Source: Pterois miles
Lineage: Eukaryota > Chordata > Actinopteri > Perciformes > Scorpaenidae
Length of the DNA stretch: 64,000 nt
NCBI GenBank assembly: GCA_947000775.1
Contig: CAMQGK010000463.1
Location: 6,125,501 to 6,189,500, forward strand
Reading direction: 5' to 3'
Of the stretch, positions 46,561 through 58,680 are shown piece by piece (within the stretch, counting starts at the first letter, position 1; every line of letters begins with the position of its first letter). A program made the translations under genes and the position numbers. Under the pieces are notes generated by a model. The model saw nothing but the letters and a program-made list of their open reading frames with translations. It searched no databases and had not been told where the DNA came from.

Positions 46561-48392
46561 GTGGCCAAAATGAGTATTACAACAAAACACACTGGAAAAA
46601 TTATCCGAGCAAAACCTTTTTTTTTTTTTTTTTCCACCTGTTTCACAAAAGGATTATTCTGGCAAATCCTTATTTTTCACCTGCTCTTAAGTCATAAAGA
46701 GAAGATCAGACTTGAATGGATCAACATATTTTTTTTCACTTACTGTACACACCTTCAGCTGAAAGATCAGTATCACACAGACATGTGACTGAGGAAATTT
46801 CCCCACCGGTTAATAAACTTGTGACAACACCGGTGTCCAACCAATTACATCAAATATATTTCCAAGAGAAGATGACAGTTAATATCTGTGAGTGCTTACT
46901 CTGAGCTTTAATGTCGGGTGGCTGTGTGTCTGTCGTCTCCAAGTTTTCACCTGTTTTTTCTCTGCTGCGCACACCAGCTGTGAACCCTCCGTCCTCCTCA
47001 TGGAGATCACCTCATTAACAATATGGTTCCCTTTATAGTATTGGGTTTAAATCTAACAGGTGTTTTGCTTTTTCGATCCATCGTCATGTCTGTCAACTCT
47101 TTCTCATCTCATGTGAAATCTGACTCCTGCTACTCTGTGTTGAGACTTCGTCCAGAGCAGAAACTTTCACTTTGAGTTTGTAGTGTCCGTCATCCGACTA
47201 TGTGTAGATAACACGGTGCTGATACGCAAAAATGAACTAAATGGGTTTAATTTTTGTTAAAAAGCAAAACCACAGCGGTGGCGTCGGATCTGTAATTTAA
47301 TCAGCGTGTGCCCGGCCGCTGCACACTGGTAATACTGTCTACTTCAGAAGCCTAGTATCAAACACTTCTACATGCATCCATTCATGGTAACAGCTTTATT
47401 AGTCTTGAGGTAAATGTCACTCATGCTTAAAGCTTGGTGCCATGGCCTTGTTTTTATCACTTGCCAGCCAGCAGAGAAATGGGTGAAATGTCATGCATTG
47501 TAGGTTTTCAAATATCGAGACAAAAAATGAAAAAAAATTAAAAATGTGTTGCCTAACAGATATTGTGTAAAATAGGAAAAAAAAATCTTTGGAAGGACTT
47601 TATGGTACAAATAAGTTTTAGACATAACCATGCCCTATGAACATGATTCGCAAAATAGTAATTTAGTGTTGTACAAGAAGCACATGGAGATGTAGAGCAG
47701 ATGTCTGCACATTTGGCGTCTCTGGTTGGATTCTTTTAACCATTAAAATTCCAATCACTTTTCTCCCAAGTTACAATGAGACCGCATTTATATGCAGATC
47801 ACATTTCTGTTAGGGTTCAATAAAAAAACAATCAGGCCCAGTAAGATGGATCATTTTAGTAGGGAATGCTGTGGTTGCATTGTTTTTTCCGGTGACCTTT
47901 AGTGATGTACAACAGGTAACAAAAATGAAATGAACACAAGAAAATTAATTTGATATCAATTTTCGATTCAAACAACAAGTCAGTATGCTGCGAGTTTAGA
48001 ACCGGCAAAGGCAGCTGTACTATGATTCATGGCAGCACTGTGAATTTTAGATGATTATGTAATTTAGTACCCTTTAAAAAGTATGCAGTACATAATTATA
48101 CAGTGTCTAGTACACAGAAATATTGGCTGGAATTTGAAAGGTATTATAATTAAAGCTGCCACACGTTTTGACTTATTTTTCTTATTACATAATACTGTGG
48201 ACTTTATTGTATTTCTATTATTTTCCTATATTAACACAGACAACACTAAGTATCATTACTAAATCACATTATATATTATTCTGATGGACGCTGTTTATGT
48301 AATACAAGACTTGCTCACTTGCCGCCATTAGCTACACCATTGTGCCACACCATCTCAGAGTTATCATTTTTACTCTTAATATTCTAGTCATA

Positions 48393-49782
48393 TACACTCC
48401 TGATCAAAATCTTAAGACCAATTAAAAAATTGCAAGAATTTACGTTTTGCACTGTTGTATCTTAAGAAGGTTCTAAGTAGAGTTTCAAAATGCAAAAAGA
48501 AGAAATGAGAGCAAGAGACTAAATGTTTTGAGCAGGCAATTTATTGAAAAGAACAATTTAACTAAAATAGACTGTTCATCAGCTGATCAAAAGTTTAAGA
48601 CCATAGCTCAAAAAAAACCCTAAAACAGAAATTAAAGTCTCAAAAACAGACTCAGTAATGAGTAGCTCCACCATTATTGTTGATCACTTCAAAAATTCGT
48701 GTTGGCATGCTTGATGCGAGTGTTTCCAAAAGGCTTGTAGGAATGTTGCTCCAAGTGGTGAAGATGGCCTCACGAAGGGCATCCACTGTCTGGAACTGAT
48801 GTCCATTTTTGTAAACTTCCCTTGCCATCCATCCCCAAATGTTCGCTGCAACATCTCCACGTAGCCAGCTGCTGTTTGACGCCCCTGCACAACCTGGAGC
48901 TCCATTGTTCCATTGAAGGAAAAAGCACCCCAGATCATGATGGTGCCCCCTCTGCTGTGCCGTGTTGAAAAAATCTCAGGTGGCATCTCCTTGTCATGCC
49001 AGTAGCGTTGGAAGCCATCAGGACCATCAAGGTTAAATTTTTTCTCATCAGAGAATAAAACTTTCTTCCAACTTTGAACGTCCCATGTTTGGTGCTCCCT
49101 TGCAAAAGCCAAACGGGCAATTTTGTGGCGTTGAAGGAGACGTGGCCTTTGAAGACGTTTTTTGTTTTTGAAGCCGTTCCTTTGCAGATGCCGTCTGATG
49201 GTTATTGGGCTGCAGTCAGCACCAGTAATGGCCATAATTTGGGATGAGGATCGTCCCGTGTCTTGACGGACAGCCGTTCGGATCCTCCGGCTCAGTGCCG
49301 GTGAGATTTTTTTGGGTCTACCACTTGATTTTTTTGTTCCATAAACCTCAGGATCTTTTAAGAAATGCAAAATGACTGTCTTACTGCGTCCAACCTCAGC
49401 AGCGATGGCACGCTGTGAGAGGCCTTGTCTATGCAGCTCAACAATCCTGCCACGTTCGAAGGCAGTGAGTTTTTTTGCTTTTCCCATCAAGAGGTCTTGA
49501 CAGTGTGATTACTTGACAGAAAATGACATGGAATCCAAATTTTTGCACAGATTTGGGCTTTTAAAGGATGTGGTCTTAAACTTTTGATCAGCTGATGAAC
49601 AGCCTATTTCAGTTAAATTGTTCTTTTCAATAAATTGCCTGCTCAAAACATTTAGTCTCTTGTTCCCATTTCTTCTTTTTGCATTTTGAAACTCTTCTTA
49701 GAACCTTCTTAAGATACAACAGTGCAAAATGCAAATTCTTGCAATTTTTTTAACTGGTCTTAAGATTTTGATCAGGAGTGTA
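48393..49782 (-). mobile_element. Tc1-like transposon with about 210-bp IR/DR ends
   Basis: TA target sites flank tacactcctgatcaaaatct (left) and its complement (right). The inverted repeats extend about 210 bp and are nearly identical, each with an inner repeat of the outer motif (tgatcaaaagtttaagacca at 48584-48603; complement at 49571-49590). This is the IR/DR layout of many fish Tc1 elements. The transposase between them is defective. It sits antisense to diaph3. Confidence 0.93.
48652..49487 (-). pseudogene. Tc1-family transposase, internally deleted and frameshifted
   Basis: Starts ATG at 49487 (MGKAKKLTAFERGRIVELHR). The N-terminal helix-turn-helix region includes LSQRAIAAEVGRSKTVILHF, then GRPKK and a second DNA-binding half (TIRRHLQRNGF). 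The first catalytic Asp is in LFSDEKKFNLDG. After YVEMLQR the frame shifts near 48848. The rest continues in another frame from IWGWMAREVYKNGHQFQTVD to INNNGGATHY and TGA at 48652. The block with the second catalytic Asp and the third acidic residue (FQQDNA..., NPIENL in relatives) is missing, so the protein cannot be active. Confidence 0.92.
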
Positions 49783-50559
49783 TATACCTCTTCATGTTGT
49801 TATTGTTTTTTACTTCCCTATTTATCTGTACTTCTGTCTTTGTGCTGCTGCATCAACTGATTTTCCCCTCTGGGGATCAAAAACGGTTTACCTCATCTGA
49901 TCTGATATTGTTAAAAAATATGTAAAGTTGCATACTTAATCAGGTGCTTTTTGCTGCCATGTTCATAAATGTCAAGCACCGATATTCATGCAGATATTTG
50001 CACATGTACACAAAACGTAGCTGGTTTAATACATGCTGCAAGAGGAAATGCTGCAGTAGAGATGGGGAATATGTATAAGTAGTATATAAGTCTGTTTGTG
50101 ACCTGCTACAGTAAATCAATGCTGGTGGTCAGATAGGATTGTGCGTTGCCGCAGGAAAATGGTGTTGATTTCCTGTTTTCTCACTCATTAAAAAGAAAGG
50201 CACTCTTCCTGTGTTGTTAATTATGACACCCATCCTGTGGACCGATAAGTGGGCTGTCTGGGTGAGCAAGTTCGCTCAAGTGCTCTTTTCATTAACGCCT
50301 ACGTGCATGAGCACACACAAACACACTTAAGTTTACATAAGATGTAGACATTTGATACAGGTTAGATTTTTTTTTTCTATCACCATTGGACAAAGTTATT
50401 TCTCTTCTGTAACCCATATACATCTCATCATTGTAGAGATGTAGAAGATAGTTTTGGAGGCAAAGACACAAATCTGAATTCATTATAGACATGGTTATAT
50501 TGCTACAGGCCTATATTATATAATTGTTTATATCTATAAAACAGCAGATAAACAATTTA

Positions 50560-50960
50560 ATGTTGGAAGTGTTTAAAAAATATCAACATAACCATAATTT
50601 GCCTTGACATTTGGTACAGACAACCATGTTTCCTGCAGGATGAATCCTGCTGACTTGATCCCTGACCTTGTTTTTTTTTTTTTTAATAAAATATCTCAAC
50701 AACTATTTGATAGATTGCCATAAAATGTGGTAAAGATATTCATGGTCTCCAGGGGATGAACTGTAATAACTTTCCCCTGACCTTTTTTAAGGGCCAGCAT
50801 CAGGTCAAAGTTTCAGTTTAACATTTTTGTTTATAACCAAAGACCTTCAAAATTAATGGCACTAACCCTAATGTACTTTGGTTTAGTGCTAATTAGCACA
50901 TGCTAACATACTAAAAGCCTAGCGTTGTTCACTCCTAGACCTGAAGCATTTAGACTCAGT
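50560..50960. repeat. Degenerate tandem repeat of about 110 bp units
   Basis: Two units share ttgcc.t.acatttggtac, ...aggatgaa.c.t, and cccctgacctt (about 50600-50670 and 50716-50785). They resemble a teleost interspersed repeat known for attcatggtccccagaggatga-type units. A further worn copy may extend to 50960. Confidence 0.55.
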
Positions 50961-53087
50961 ATTACATCGTCCATGTTTGCCGTATTGAGCAGATTATGTG
51001 GCTTTCATTGCCAGCAAGTAGAAACCACACACTCACACGCTGTGCAGCAGTGTTGTTGATTTGTAATACCATGCAATCCTCTATCACAGCTGGCTGTGGT
51101 AACAAGGGCTATGTAACTGTGATCACTGATGCAGTCAGGGGTTCAACAGACTTCTACCTTTCAGCCCATAGATGTCAGTGCAATGATGCTTTTCCTCCAT
51201 ACAAGATCTGGTGTGGAGTTGCTTTTAAGTGAAGCTCAGACAAGGCGTCCAGCTACTGCATTGCTGCTCTTTTGTATCACTTCTCTACTTTTCCGTTCCT
51301 GACTGCTCTCTCTTACACCACAGCTGCTGTTCTACGAGAGTCAATGCATACCAGTGGACAGATTGCTTTGTGTAAAATGAAACAGCTGTAGACTGGTGTC
51401 CTTCTCCGCTTGCATTCACAAAATAATAAAACTTCCCATCAAGGCATCAAGTGCGGTGGAGTGAGTCTATGTATAGTGGAGGGAATGTCCAGTTATATAA
51501 GTACATAGAGATATGTACTGTAGATATACATTACATATGGTAGGCGAATCTATATTCATACTAAATCAATTGATTTGATTGAATTTGAATTGATTGATAC
51601 ACCATTTCAGGCATATTGCAGGAGGAGCAGGCATTTTGAATTCCCGAGGGAAGAACAGCAGATTAAATAGAGCCACTTGCAGCACAGTTGATGCTTTTTG
51701 CCACTGCTTGTGTTTCTTGAACAGTGGTCTTGTGACCATTCAGGCAGTCTTTTAAACCCACCTACCAAAGCAGGAGTGTGTAAATTGTAGTTTGTAGGAT
51801 TTTGTCTCAAGGCTGTACAGTTCTGTGATAAACCCTACCTCTACTGGTCTTGCCACTGAATATCTACCATAAGCCCAACTCCCAACACATGCACTCACAC
51901 TAACTAAAGCAAGAAATGTCTGTGTGTATGTTGTGTCTGTTTGGTTCACATATCTCGAGATCCATCCATACAATCTACATCACACCTGGTGTCGTATTAC
52001 TGGGAACCCAAGGACATGCAGTATCAAAGCTGGTGCAGTTTGGACACGCGATATGTTCAATGTTAATAAACTTTGAATAAAAGCACTCTGTGTAGCAGCA
52101 GGGGTGGGGCTTCAGGGCTCTGCGTAATTAAGCAGTTCAGTTTTACATACAATACTGGACATACTAACATTACAACCAGACTCTTTTCACTTCCCTTGAG
52201 TCAACAAGTGATTAGTGGTTCTCGAGAACAAGCAGCACCAGAAGATCTGGGTATTTTTATACTTGAAGTAAAGCTTTTTTTTTGCATCATGCACAACTGA
52301 GTAACTTTTATAGGAATGAACACTGTATCCAGTTCTCTTTACATACCCATACGCCGAACAGACATGACTTCTGACAACACTGCAAGCATTGATACCGAGA
52401 GCCAAGCAACTGGTTTATGCTCTGACCTGCCAAGCCCAGAACGGGCACAGCACTAGTGTTTAATTCTTTTGACCTCACCCCACAGTCTTTTTCTTTGTCA
52501 GGGCCTGGTCAGTTCATGCCAGTGCAACTCCAGGCATGCAGGTCTGTTTCCTCCAGCTGGCTTCCTGAGATGTTATTGTCTTCCCATAGTATATAGCTGA
52601 AGGGTTATATTAGTCTGTTTCATACAGATTAAATCTCATATCTTCTGGGGAAATTTTCCCATGCACATAGATAATGTGACTTGTAAACTTTGACATACAT
52701 GGATGACTAGTGCAATATTTATACGTTACTGTTTGCATTTCCTCCCCAGCACAGGCAAAATGGCAACAACCCCCAAAACCGTTGCTCAAGTTGTGCTCAA
52801 ATGTAGAAGTGTTTTTTCTGTCATACATTCACTCGCACATACGGTGTTCATCTCTACTTTTCAGGCAACCACCTGACTCAGAGTGCTTGCACAGGAGTGA
52901 AAACATGGATTAAATTAGATTACCAAATTAAATCACAACCTGTATCTACAAGCTGAATTATTTTTACCTGCATCATATGCTGTAGGTTTATAAAATACAT
53001 TTTGAAAAACAAAACAAAACTATACAGGTATTTAAGCTTCGACACCAATTTTTCTGTCTCTTAATTCTCTGATTCATACAAAATCAG

Positions 53088-53172
53088 CATCTTGGTGGCT
53101 CACTGAAGCTTAGAGGTTAAGACACCAACTGGTTCAACATTTCCTGTCATCTCTCTACTGTCTATGATAACA
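53088..53172 (+). repeat. SINE head fragment
   Basis: catcttggtggctcactgaa then gaggttaagacaccaactgg and ttcaacatt recall A and B boxes. The catcttgg start matches the SINE at 15783-15945 in reverse. Confidence 0.45.
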
Positions 53173-53386
53173 GCATACAGTTGCCTCAGGAAATTGTTAA
53201 ATAAGAATCCAGCTGAACTTAATCAAACTTATTGTATCAGTGCTTTAATATACAGCTTGTAAGCTGTCTCTTCATAATTCCTTATAATTTATTTTAGTGA
53301 TACCAGCTACTGATTGTGAAAATTTCTTCCAAAACGCACATGTTGGATCAGTGTTAGTTAGGAGCTGTCTTCATATTTGTACTAGG

Positions 53387-54030
53387 GCTGTCAAAGTTAA
53401 TGTGATAATAATAATAAATGTGATAATAACGTGTTAATGCAAATTCTTTTTTCGAATTTCACACTAACTAACTTGCAATTTTTAGGTTGTAGAAGTTTTA
53501 AAGAGTGAAGATACTGGCATCATATGAAACTATAAAACCTAAGGAACTCATGTCATACTAGCTTGTTGTGAAGGATAAATCACGCTCCAAAGTTATGCTA
53601 AAGTTTGGTGAGGAAAAATAAATGCTAGGGACATTTTTAAAGGGGTACCTTGACCTCTGACCTCAATATATGTGAATGAAAATGGGTTCTATGGGTACCC
53701 ATAAGTCTCCTTTTCACACACATGCCCACTTTTTGATAATCACATGCAGTCAAGTCAGCACACTGATACACTGATACACAGCTGTTGTTGCCTATTGGGA
53801 TTGAATTATACCATTTTATGATGTGAGCATATTTTTTATGCTGAATGCAGTACCTGTGAGTGTTTCTGGACATATGTGTCATTGCGTTGTATTGCTAATT
53901 GATTTCCAGTAATAAATTACACACTTGTATAAAACAGCCTATTTTTCCACTCTCAAGTGTATTAAACACTTTACAAATCTCTCTTTTAAGGTACATTTTT
54001 AACAGATAAAAAATGTGTTTTTTTCAAGTA
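53387..54030 (+). mobile_element. hAT-like non-autonomous element, 3' end lost
   Basis: Begins gggctgtcaaagttaatgtg and continues with ataacgtgttaatgcaaatt, then cttgacctctgacctcaata and atgggttctatgggtaccca. These match my recollection of a common teleost family whose ends read TAGGGCTGTCAAAGTTAA. The internal order is intact to about 54030. The expected ...TTGACAGCCCTA end is missing. No protein-coding capacity. Confidence 0.7.
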
Positions 54031-55560
54031 ATGATTATTAAATTAGCACAATAGCTCAATGTTTACATGGTGGATGTGTAAAAACTTTGTTGTGAAAACC
54101 CAAAAACATAAACTCACACCCACAAACATATAGTTATATACAGTTACTGCCCACACATTGGTTTCCTTTGCTGCAAAAACACAGTTTAAAGCTGCGTCTT
54201 ATTCTTTGAGCATTGATCACATAGTGGTAAAACAGAGGTGATTTAAGTCATTCACACAGCTTTCAAGTTGAGCATGAATAGTGAGGGGTTAACTGAAGTT
54301 AACCATTAGATTCAAGAGTGAGGGTTGTTTCATTGTGATTAATAATCACGGATTATAAATTAAGAACAGCTAATGATGCCTCAGTGTCTGCCTTTGAACT
54401 CTAAGCTTTAATATGTTCCCTTGACGTCTGAGGGCTGTAATTGCAGTCTTTGTGGTTAGTGTCTCATATACTGGAGGTGGAGTCCGTAAGGGCAGAGAGG
54501 AGTCCCTCCTCTTAGAGCTTCATCAAGCAGCTTGAAAAGAGGAGTGAGATCTGAAAGCGACATAAACTGCAGCACTGTTGTAATTCCTTGTAACAAAATG
54601 TCTTCTGACCCCTGTAGTGAGAAACAGTGGAGTGACTGCAGAAATCTGCATTTTTATGGTGATGTCTCAACAAGCGGGACTCACGCTCTGTTTTATGGAA
54701 GCGTTTTTACTGAAAAACATGAGGACTTGGGCAGTGCAATTTATTATGGTAGAAAATATTCACCCGCATCAAAGATTTTCAAGTCACTGAGAAAATGGTT
54801 GTACGTGCTTCAAGCTTGTAGAATTTTTTTTCTTCTCCGTTACAAACTCAACTCAGAATATACAGTCTCCCTTATCCAACCTTTCAAATCCTATTCTACA
54901 CATCACGAGTGAAACTAACATGAATTTTTTTGCTACAGTCACAACTGTGAAGTTGGATCAAAGCACATTTACACATGTATTAAAGATATGACAGACAGGA
55001 TCTCTGCATGAGCAAGTCAGTATCAGTTAATGCATGCAATCAGGGCAACAAGTCTGTATAATATTATGTCCCGTTTAAATGAGAGAACCAAGGGTTTGAC
55101 CGGTGATGTGTGACGTGAATACAAGACAGTTATCATCGACTATTAATGTCGTCGGTGACTCAAATCACTCTGCCACCCCTGCTAGAACATTAAGACCATG
55201 AACTAGCACGTCTTGACATTCTGTAATTCTCTGCGATTCTCTGAAAGTCTGCTCTGTTTCTACTTTGACAAGTCTGTTATTGTGAAGAATCTCGTAACAA
55301 TGATACTTTTTCTGTTAATGCATTCAAAATCTCTCTCAATGGACTGTAACTTACTATATTTAGTGCAATGCTCTCTGTTGTCTCTCTGCTGACAATAAAA
55401 TGTCTGAGATAATGCTAACAGGAAAAAGCACTAACCAGCTTCTCTTCTTTCTCTCGTTTGCTTTCTCCTTTCTTCCTTTTCTCCTCTTGCTTTTTCTTAA
55501 TTCTCTTCTTATAACTTCTGTTTGCCTGCATGATCTGCCTTCATGTTTGCTCTGGAACAG

Positions 55561-55569
55561 AAACCAAAG
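55561..55569 (+). CDS. Candidate 9-nt diaph3 microexon (Glu-Thr-Lys)
   Basis: Nine bases (aaaccaaag) lie between an AG acceptor (tctggaacag) and a good donor (gttagt). Upstream is about 120 nt of almost pure pyrimidine (55440-55550), with TGC about 12 nt before the exon, as in neural microexons that use SRRM4 (family knowledge). The preceding exon ends in phase 1 and nine bases preserve that phase, inserting E-T-K into the Lys-rich linker after FGSQKT where DIAPH paralogues differ in length. Such 9-nt AG...GT windows also occur by chance, so this is a hypothesis only. Confidence 0.28.
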
Positions 55570-55932
55570 GTTAGTATTTTTTTGTTCTTTAACCCATTTG
55601 TTGCTTTTCTCCTCAGTTTACAGTATATCTTATAGCTGTTTCCCCACTTAAAAGGGAAAATTTGCCACCTTTTATGTAGATGTCAGTCAGTGTTTATGGT
55701 AAATGTAGTCGAAGTGATACATTCCTGTTTGACCGAGAAAGCTGAGGTCGGAGCTTGTATATCTGTTCTTCCTGCATCCTGCACCGTCATTTGAAGTTAT
55801 GGCGACATTGTTAGATGCCAGGATGTATTACAGGCTGCTATTTCAGCTTGTATGTCTCTGCGTAGCTGGGGGATTGGCTCTACATGCTGCTCAAAAGCAG
55901 AACTTCCTTATTTTCTTTGTGTGTATTGCAAC

Positions 55933-57807
55933 TAGAGGTCGACCAATAAATCGGTCGGTCGATTATTTTATATTTTTTTCATTTTTTCATCGCGGGCAGC
56001 CCAGTGTTGTTGCTGTAGGACATGTGACTCCACCCCTTGTGTCAGTCAAACTGCCGTTCTACCAGCAGACCTCAGCAGTGTTGCCAACTTAGCGACTTTG
56101 ATACTATATTTAGTAGTGATGGGCACGGCTCGGGTAAAAAAAACCCAAACCGTTCAGGTCGCTTGTCACGGTTCGGTTGGTGTATGTATCGTTCGGTTCA
56201 TTTGAAATAGGTTGAGTCCGATTGTGTATTTTTTTCACTGCTTTTATTGTTATACTAGAAATCAAGGCCTATGGAAAGAGGCTGGGACACGGGCGGACAT
56301 GAATATGAGGTATCACTCATGCGCAGTGTAACTGAAGCTGTGGTCGTGCATTGTGATTGGCTCAATTTCGTTGAGGGCGGACCAGATTTTACTGCGCATG
56401 TGTTGTACTGCCAAAGATTCGACGCGTTGATGATGCGTGACCCAGCCTCCTTCCTTCTCAAACTTGCCTTCAGGGAATAGACAGACATATGTTGCTGTTG
56501 TTTAAAAAAGGTCTACTGCTGGCTGCCCTGATGCACTTTTTGTTGATGGTCTGAGCCTATAATTTGTTTTTTATTTATTAATTATTTTTAAATAACACAG
56601 TGGCACTTGTTCCTTATGTTAGCCTAGTATACTGTTGTTCAGGCAAATAATTATTTTGGCAAATAAATGAAAAGTTCTTCAAATTGAAATTGAAATTGGC
56701 CTCCTTGCTGTACCATAAATACCATTTACTGCTGTACCAAACCGAACTGAAAACCGTGACCCCAAACTGTGAACCGAACCGCACCGTGAATTTTATGAAT
56801 CACCCAATTAGCAACTTTTCAGACCCCTCTAGCCTTTTTCTGGTGTTATTGGAGGCTTTTGTAGACTCTGGCGTGAAAGCAGGTATCATTCTTACTCTTC
56901 TCAGCAGTGGGCACTGCCGTGGACCCCTCCCCCACCCCAAAGCACTTACAGGCGGCCTAGTTCTCGTCATGCAGCGGTCAGAGCAGGAGATGTTCACCCC
57001 TCTGTGTTCAGGCTAATGCATCGCATGCACAAAGCTGCCGCTGGTGGATTCCCCCCCTGGCTTACAGTCAGGGTGGGATGTAAACGTAAAATTTTATTTG
57101 TCTCAAATAAATCACTGCACTAAAATTACTCACTGCATTTGTCTCACACAGTCACTTACTCACCTCGTCCACTGTGTGTGCATCTCTGTGACAAACATTT
57201 AGCTGGCTAACTCGTCAGTCTAAACATCTCAGTCTAAACTGTCCACACAAAAATACAGAGAGGAGTGGGAATCAAACCTTGTATTACAAAAAAAAACAAA
57301 AACAAGAACGAATTAACTCTGCCAGAGTGTCTCTTTTGGGTTACTTTTGCTGGAGGAGGGTTTGAACAGTGGCATTGAAACAAGAATCAACAGAAGAAAG
57401 TTCATTTGTAGTTATAAACATATTTAGGGTATCTTTACTCACCTTTTGTCTCTCCCACAACATTACTTGTCTCTCCTACAGCATCTATTACAATTTCAAG
57501 TACATGGTTGATTATGCAAATTAAGTGATGATGTCATTTAGCGACTTTTTGGACAGCCAATAGCTACTTTCCTTACTGAGGAGTTGGCAACACTGTGGCA
57601 GACCTCAGTAGATGTAGCCCAGTGGGCTAACCTTTGCAAGAGTGTGTGAGAAGAACAACATGCAAGTGTTGTTCAATAAATGTTTTTTAAGTTAAGAAAT
57701 TCTGTGTATCATTTGTTGTTATTAAGCTTCATATATCAGCCATCGGCTGCCTTGATTCTGTAAAAAATCGGCATCGGCCATAAAAAACCCATACTGGTCA
57801 ACCTGTA
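55933..57807. mobile_element. hAT-like non-autonomous element carrying a nested insertion
   Basis: The left end tagaggtcgaccaataaatc and the right end actggtcaacctgta are imperfect inverted repeats of the fish AGAGGTCGACCGAT type, with inner cgg/ccg repeats (aaatcggtcgg; atcggcatcggcc). Flanks attgcaac and attgacag partly agree. Sequence between is interrupted by at least one further element (56114-56803). Confidence 0.6.
56114..56803. mobile_element. Nested element inside the 55933-57807 repeat
   Basis: Runs from tagtgatgggcacggctcgg to ccgtgaattttatgaatcac. The ends share cggttcgg/ccgaaccg blocks in opposite orientation (cacggttcggttgg near 56167; gtgaaccgaaccgcaccgtg near 56770). Outside it, ttgccaacttagcgacttt and tagcaacttttcagac look like one sequence split by the insertion. 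Confidence 0.5.
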
Positions 57808-58400
57808 ATTGACAGCCTTTTTAATTTGCCGGAATGTGTCATAATGACCAATGCCAGTTCAACCGATTAACATAAAATAAAACCGGCACACCAGACTGGA
57901 CCGTTCCAGACCGGCAAAACCGGAAATCGACCCAACTCAGTTGCCCCGCTAGCAGGAGAACTCAGCTTTCTGTCAATATGACACACGCTGAGGAATTTAT
58001 TGCTTCAATCGAGTACATATACCATCAACATTGATTGGACATCCATATAAAAGGTGGAAAACTCTCCCTTTTAGTCCAGAATTTGATTTCAGATTTTGTA
58101 AAATTATAACCTGACATAACCATTTTTTTAAAATTTAGTAATTAAAGAAGCTTAACTCGTTATGGTATTTGTCTTAAAATCATTCCCATAAGTACATGAC
58201 AGTGACCTGATGATATTTGTGTGCAGTATTAGGATAGGATCAACAGAAGATAATCCACATTAACAGACAATAGTGATTAAATTATTTGCTTGTTCAGGCT
58301 ATGCAGGGAAAATGTGCCCTCAGCCTGACCTGGCTGAACTCTGGAGTACATACACACACTATTCATGCTGCATATCCTTAGCCCAAGCTGGGATAACTTA

Positions 58401-58680
58401 CCCCCTTTTCACACACGCTGTTACTCCAGGTTTACCTAAGCCCAGGTCTATACAATAGCACTGGGTTAAATGTCCATCGGAGCACATTTCACACTGGCAA
58501 CTTTTAGCCCCGTCTTTAGTAGAGTGTCCGGGGTGTAACTCAAGACTATCCCTGCTCCAGAGCTGGGCCAGCAAGCCCTAGGCTAAAGTTGGAGTGTGCC
58601 AGGATTGTACCACTGTGAAAGCTTTCTTAGCCTCAGGCTAACAGCTCATTTAGCCTGGGTCTAAGTGCAGAGTGAAAAGC
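58401..58680. mobile_element. Small MITE-like element
   Basis: The left end ccccttttcacacacgctg and the right end gcagagtgaaaagc are imperfect inverted repeats. Internal aggctaa/ttagcct and cccagg/cctggg blocks mirror each other. About 280 bp, no ORF. Confidence 0.5.

Noticed and set aside
50664..50685. T-rich run followed by aataaaa as a possible polyadenylation signal
   Set aside because: It lies within a degenerate tandem repeat and no gene ends here.
54532..54912. 126-codon open frame on the + strand
   Set aside because: It has no recognisable motif and low-complexity, AT-driven composition near its end; probably chance.
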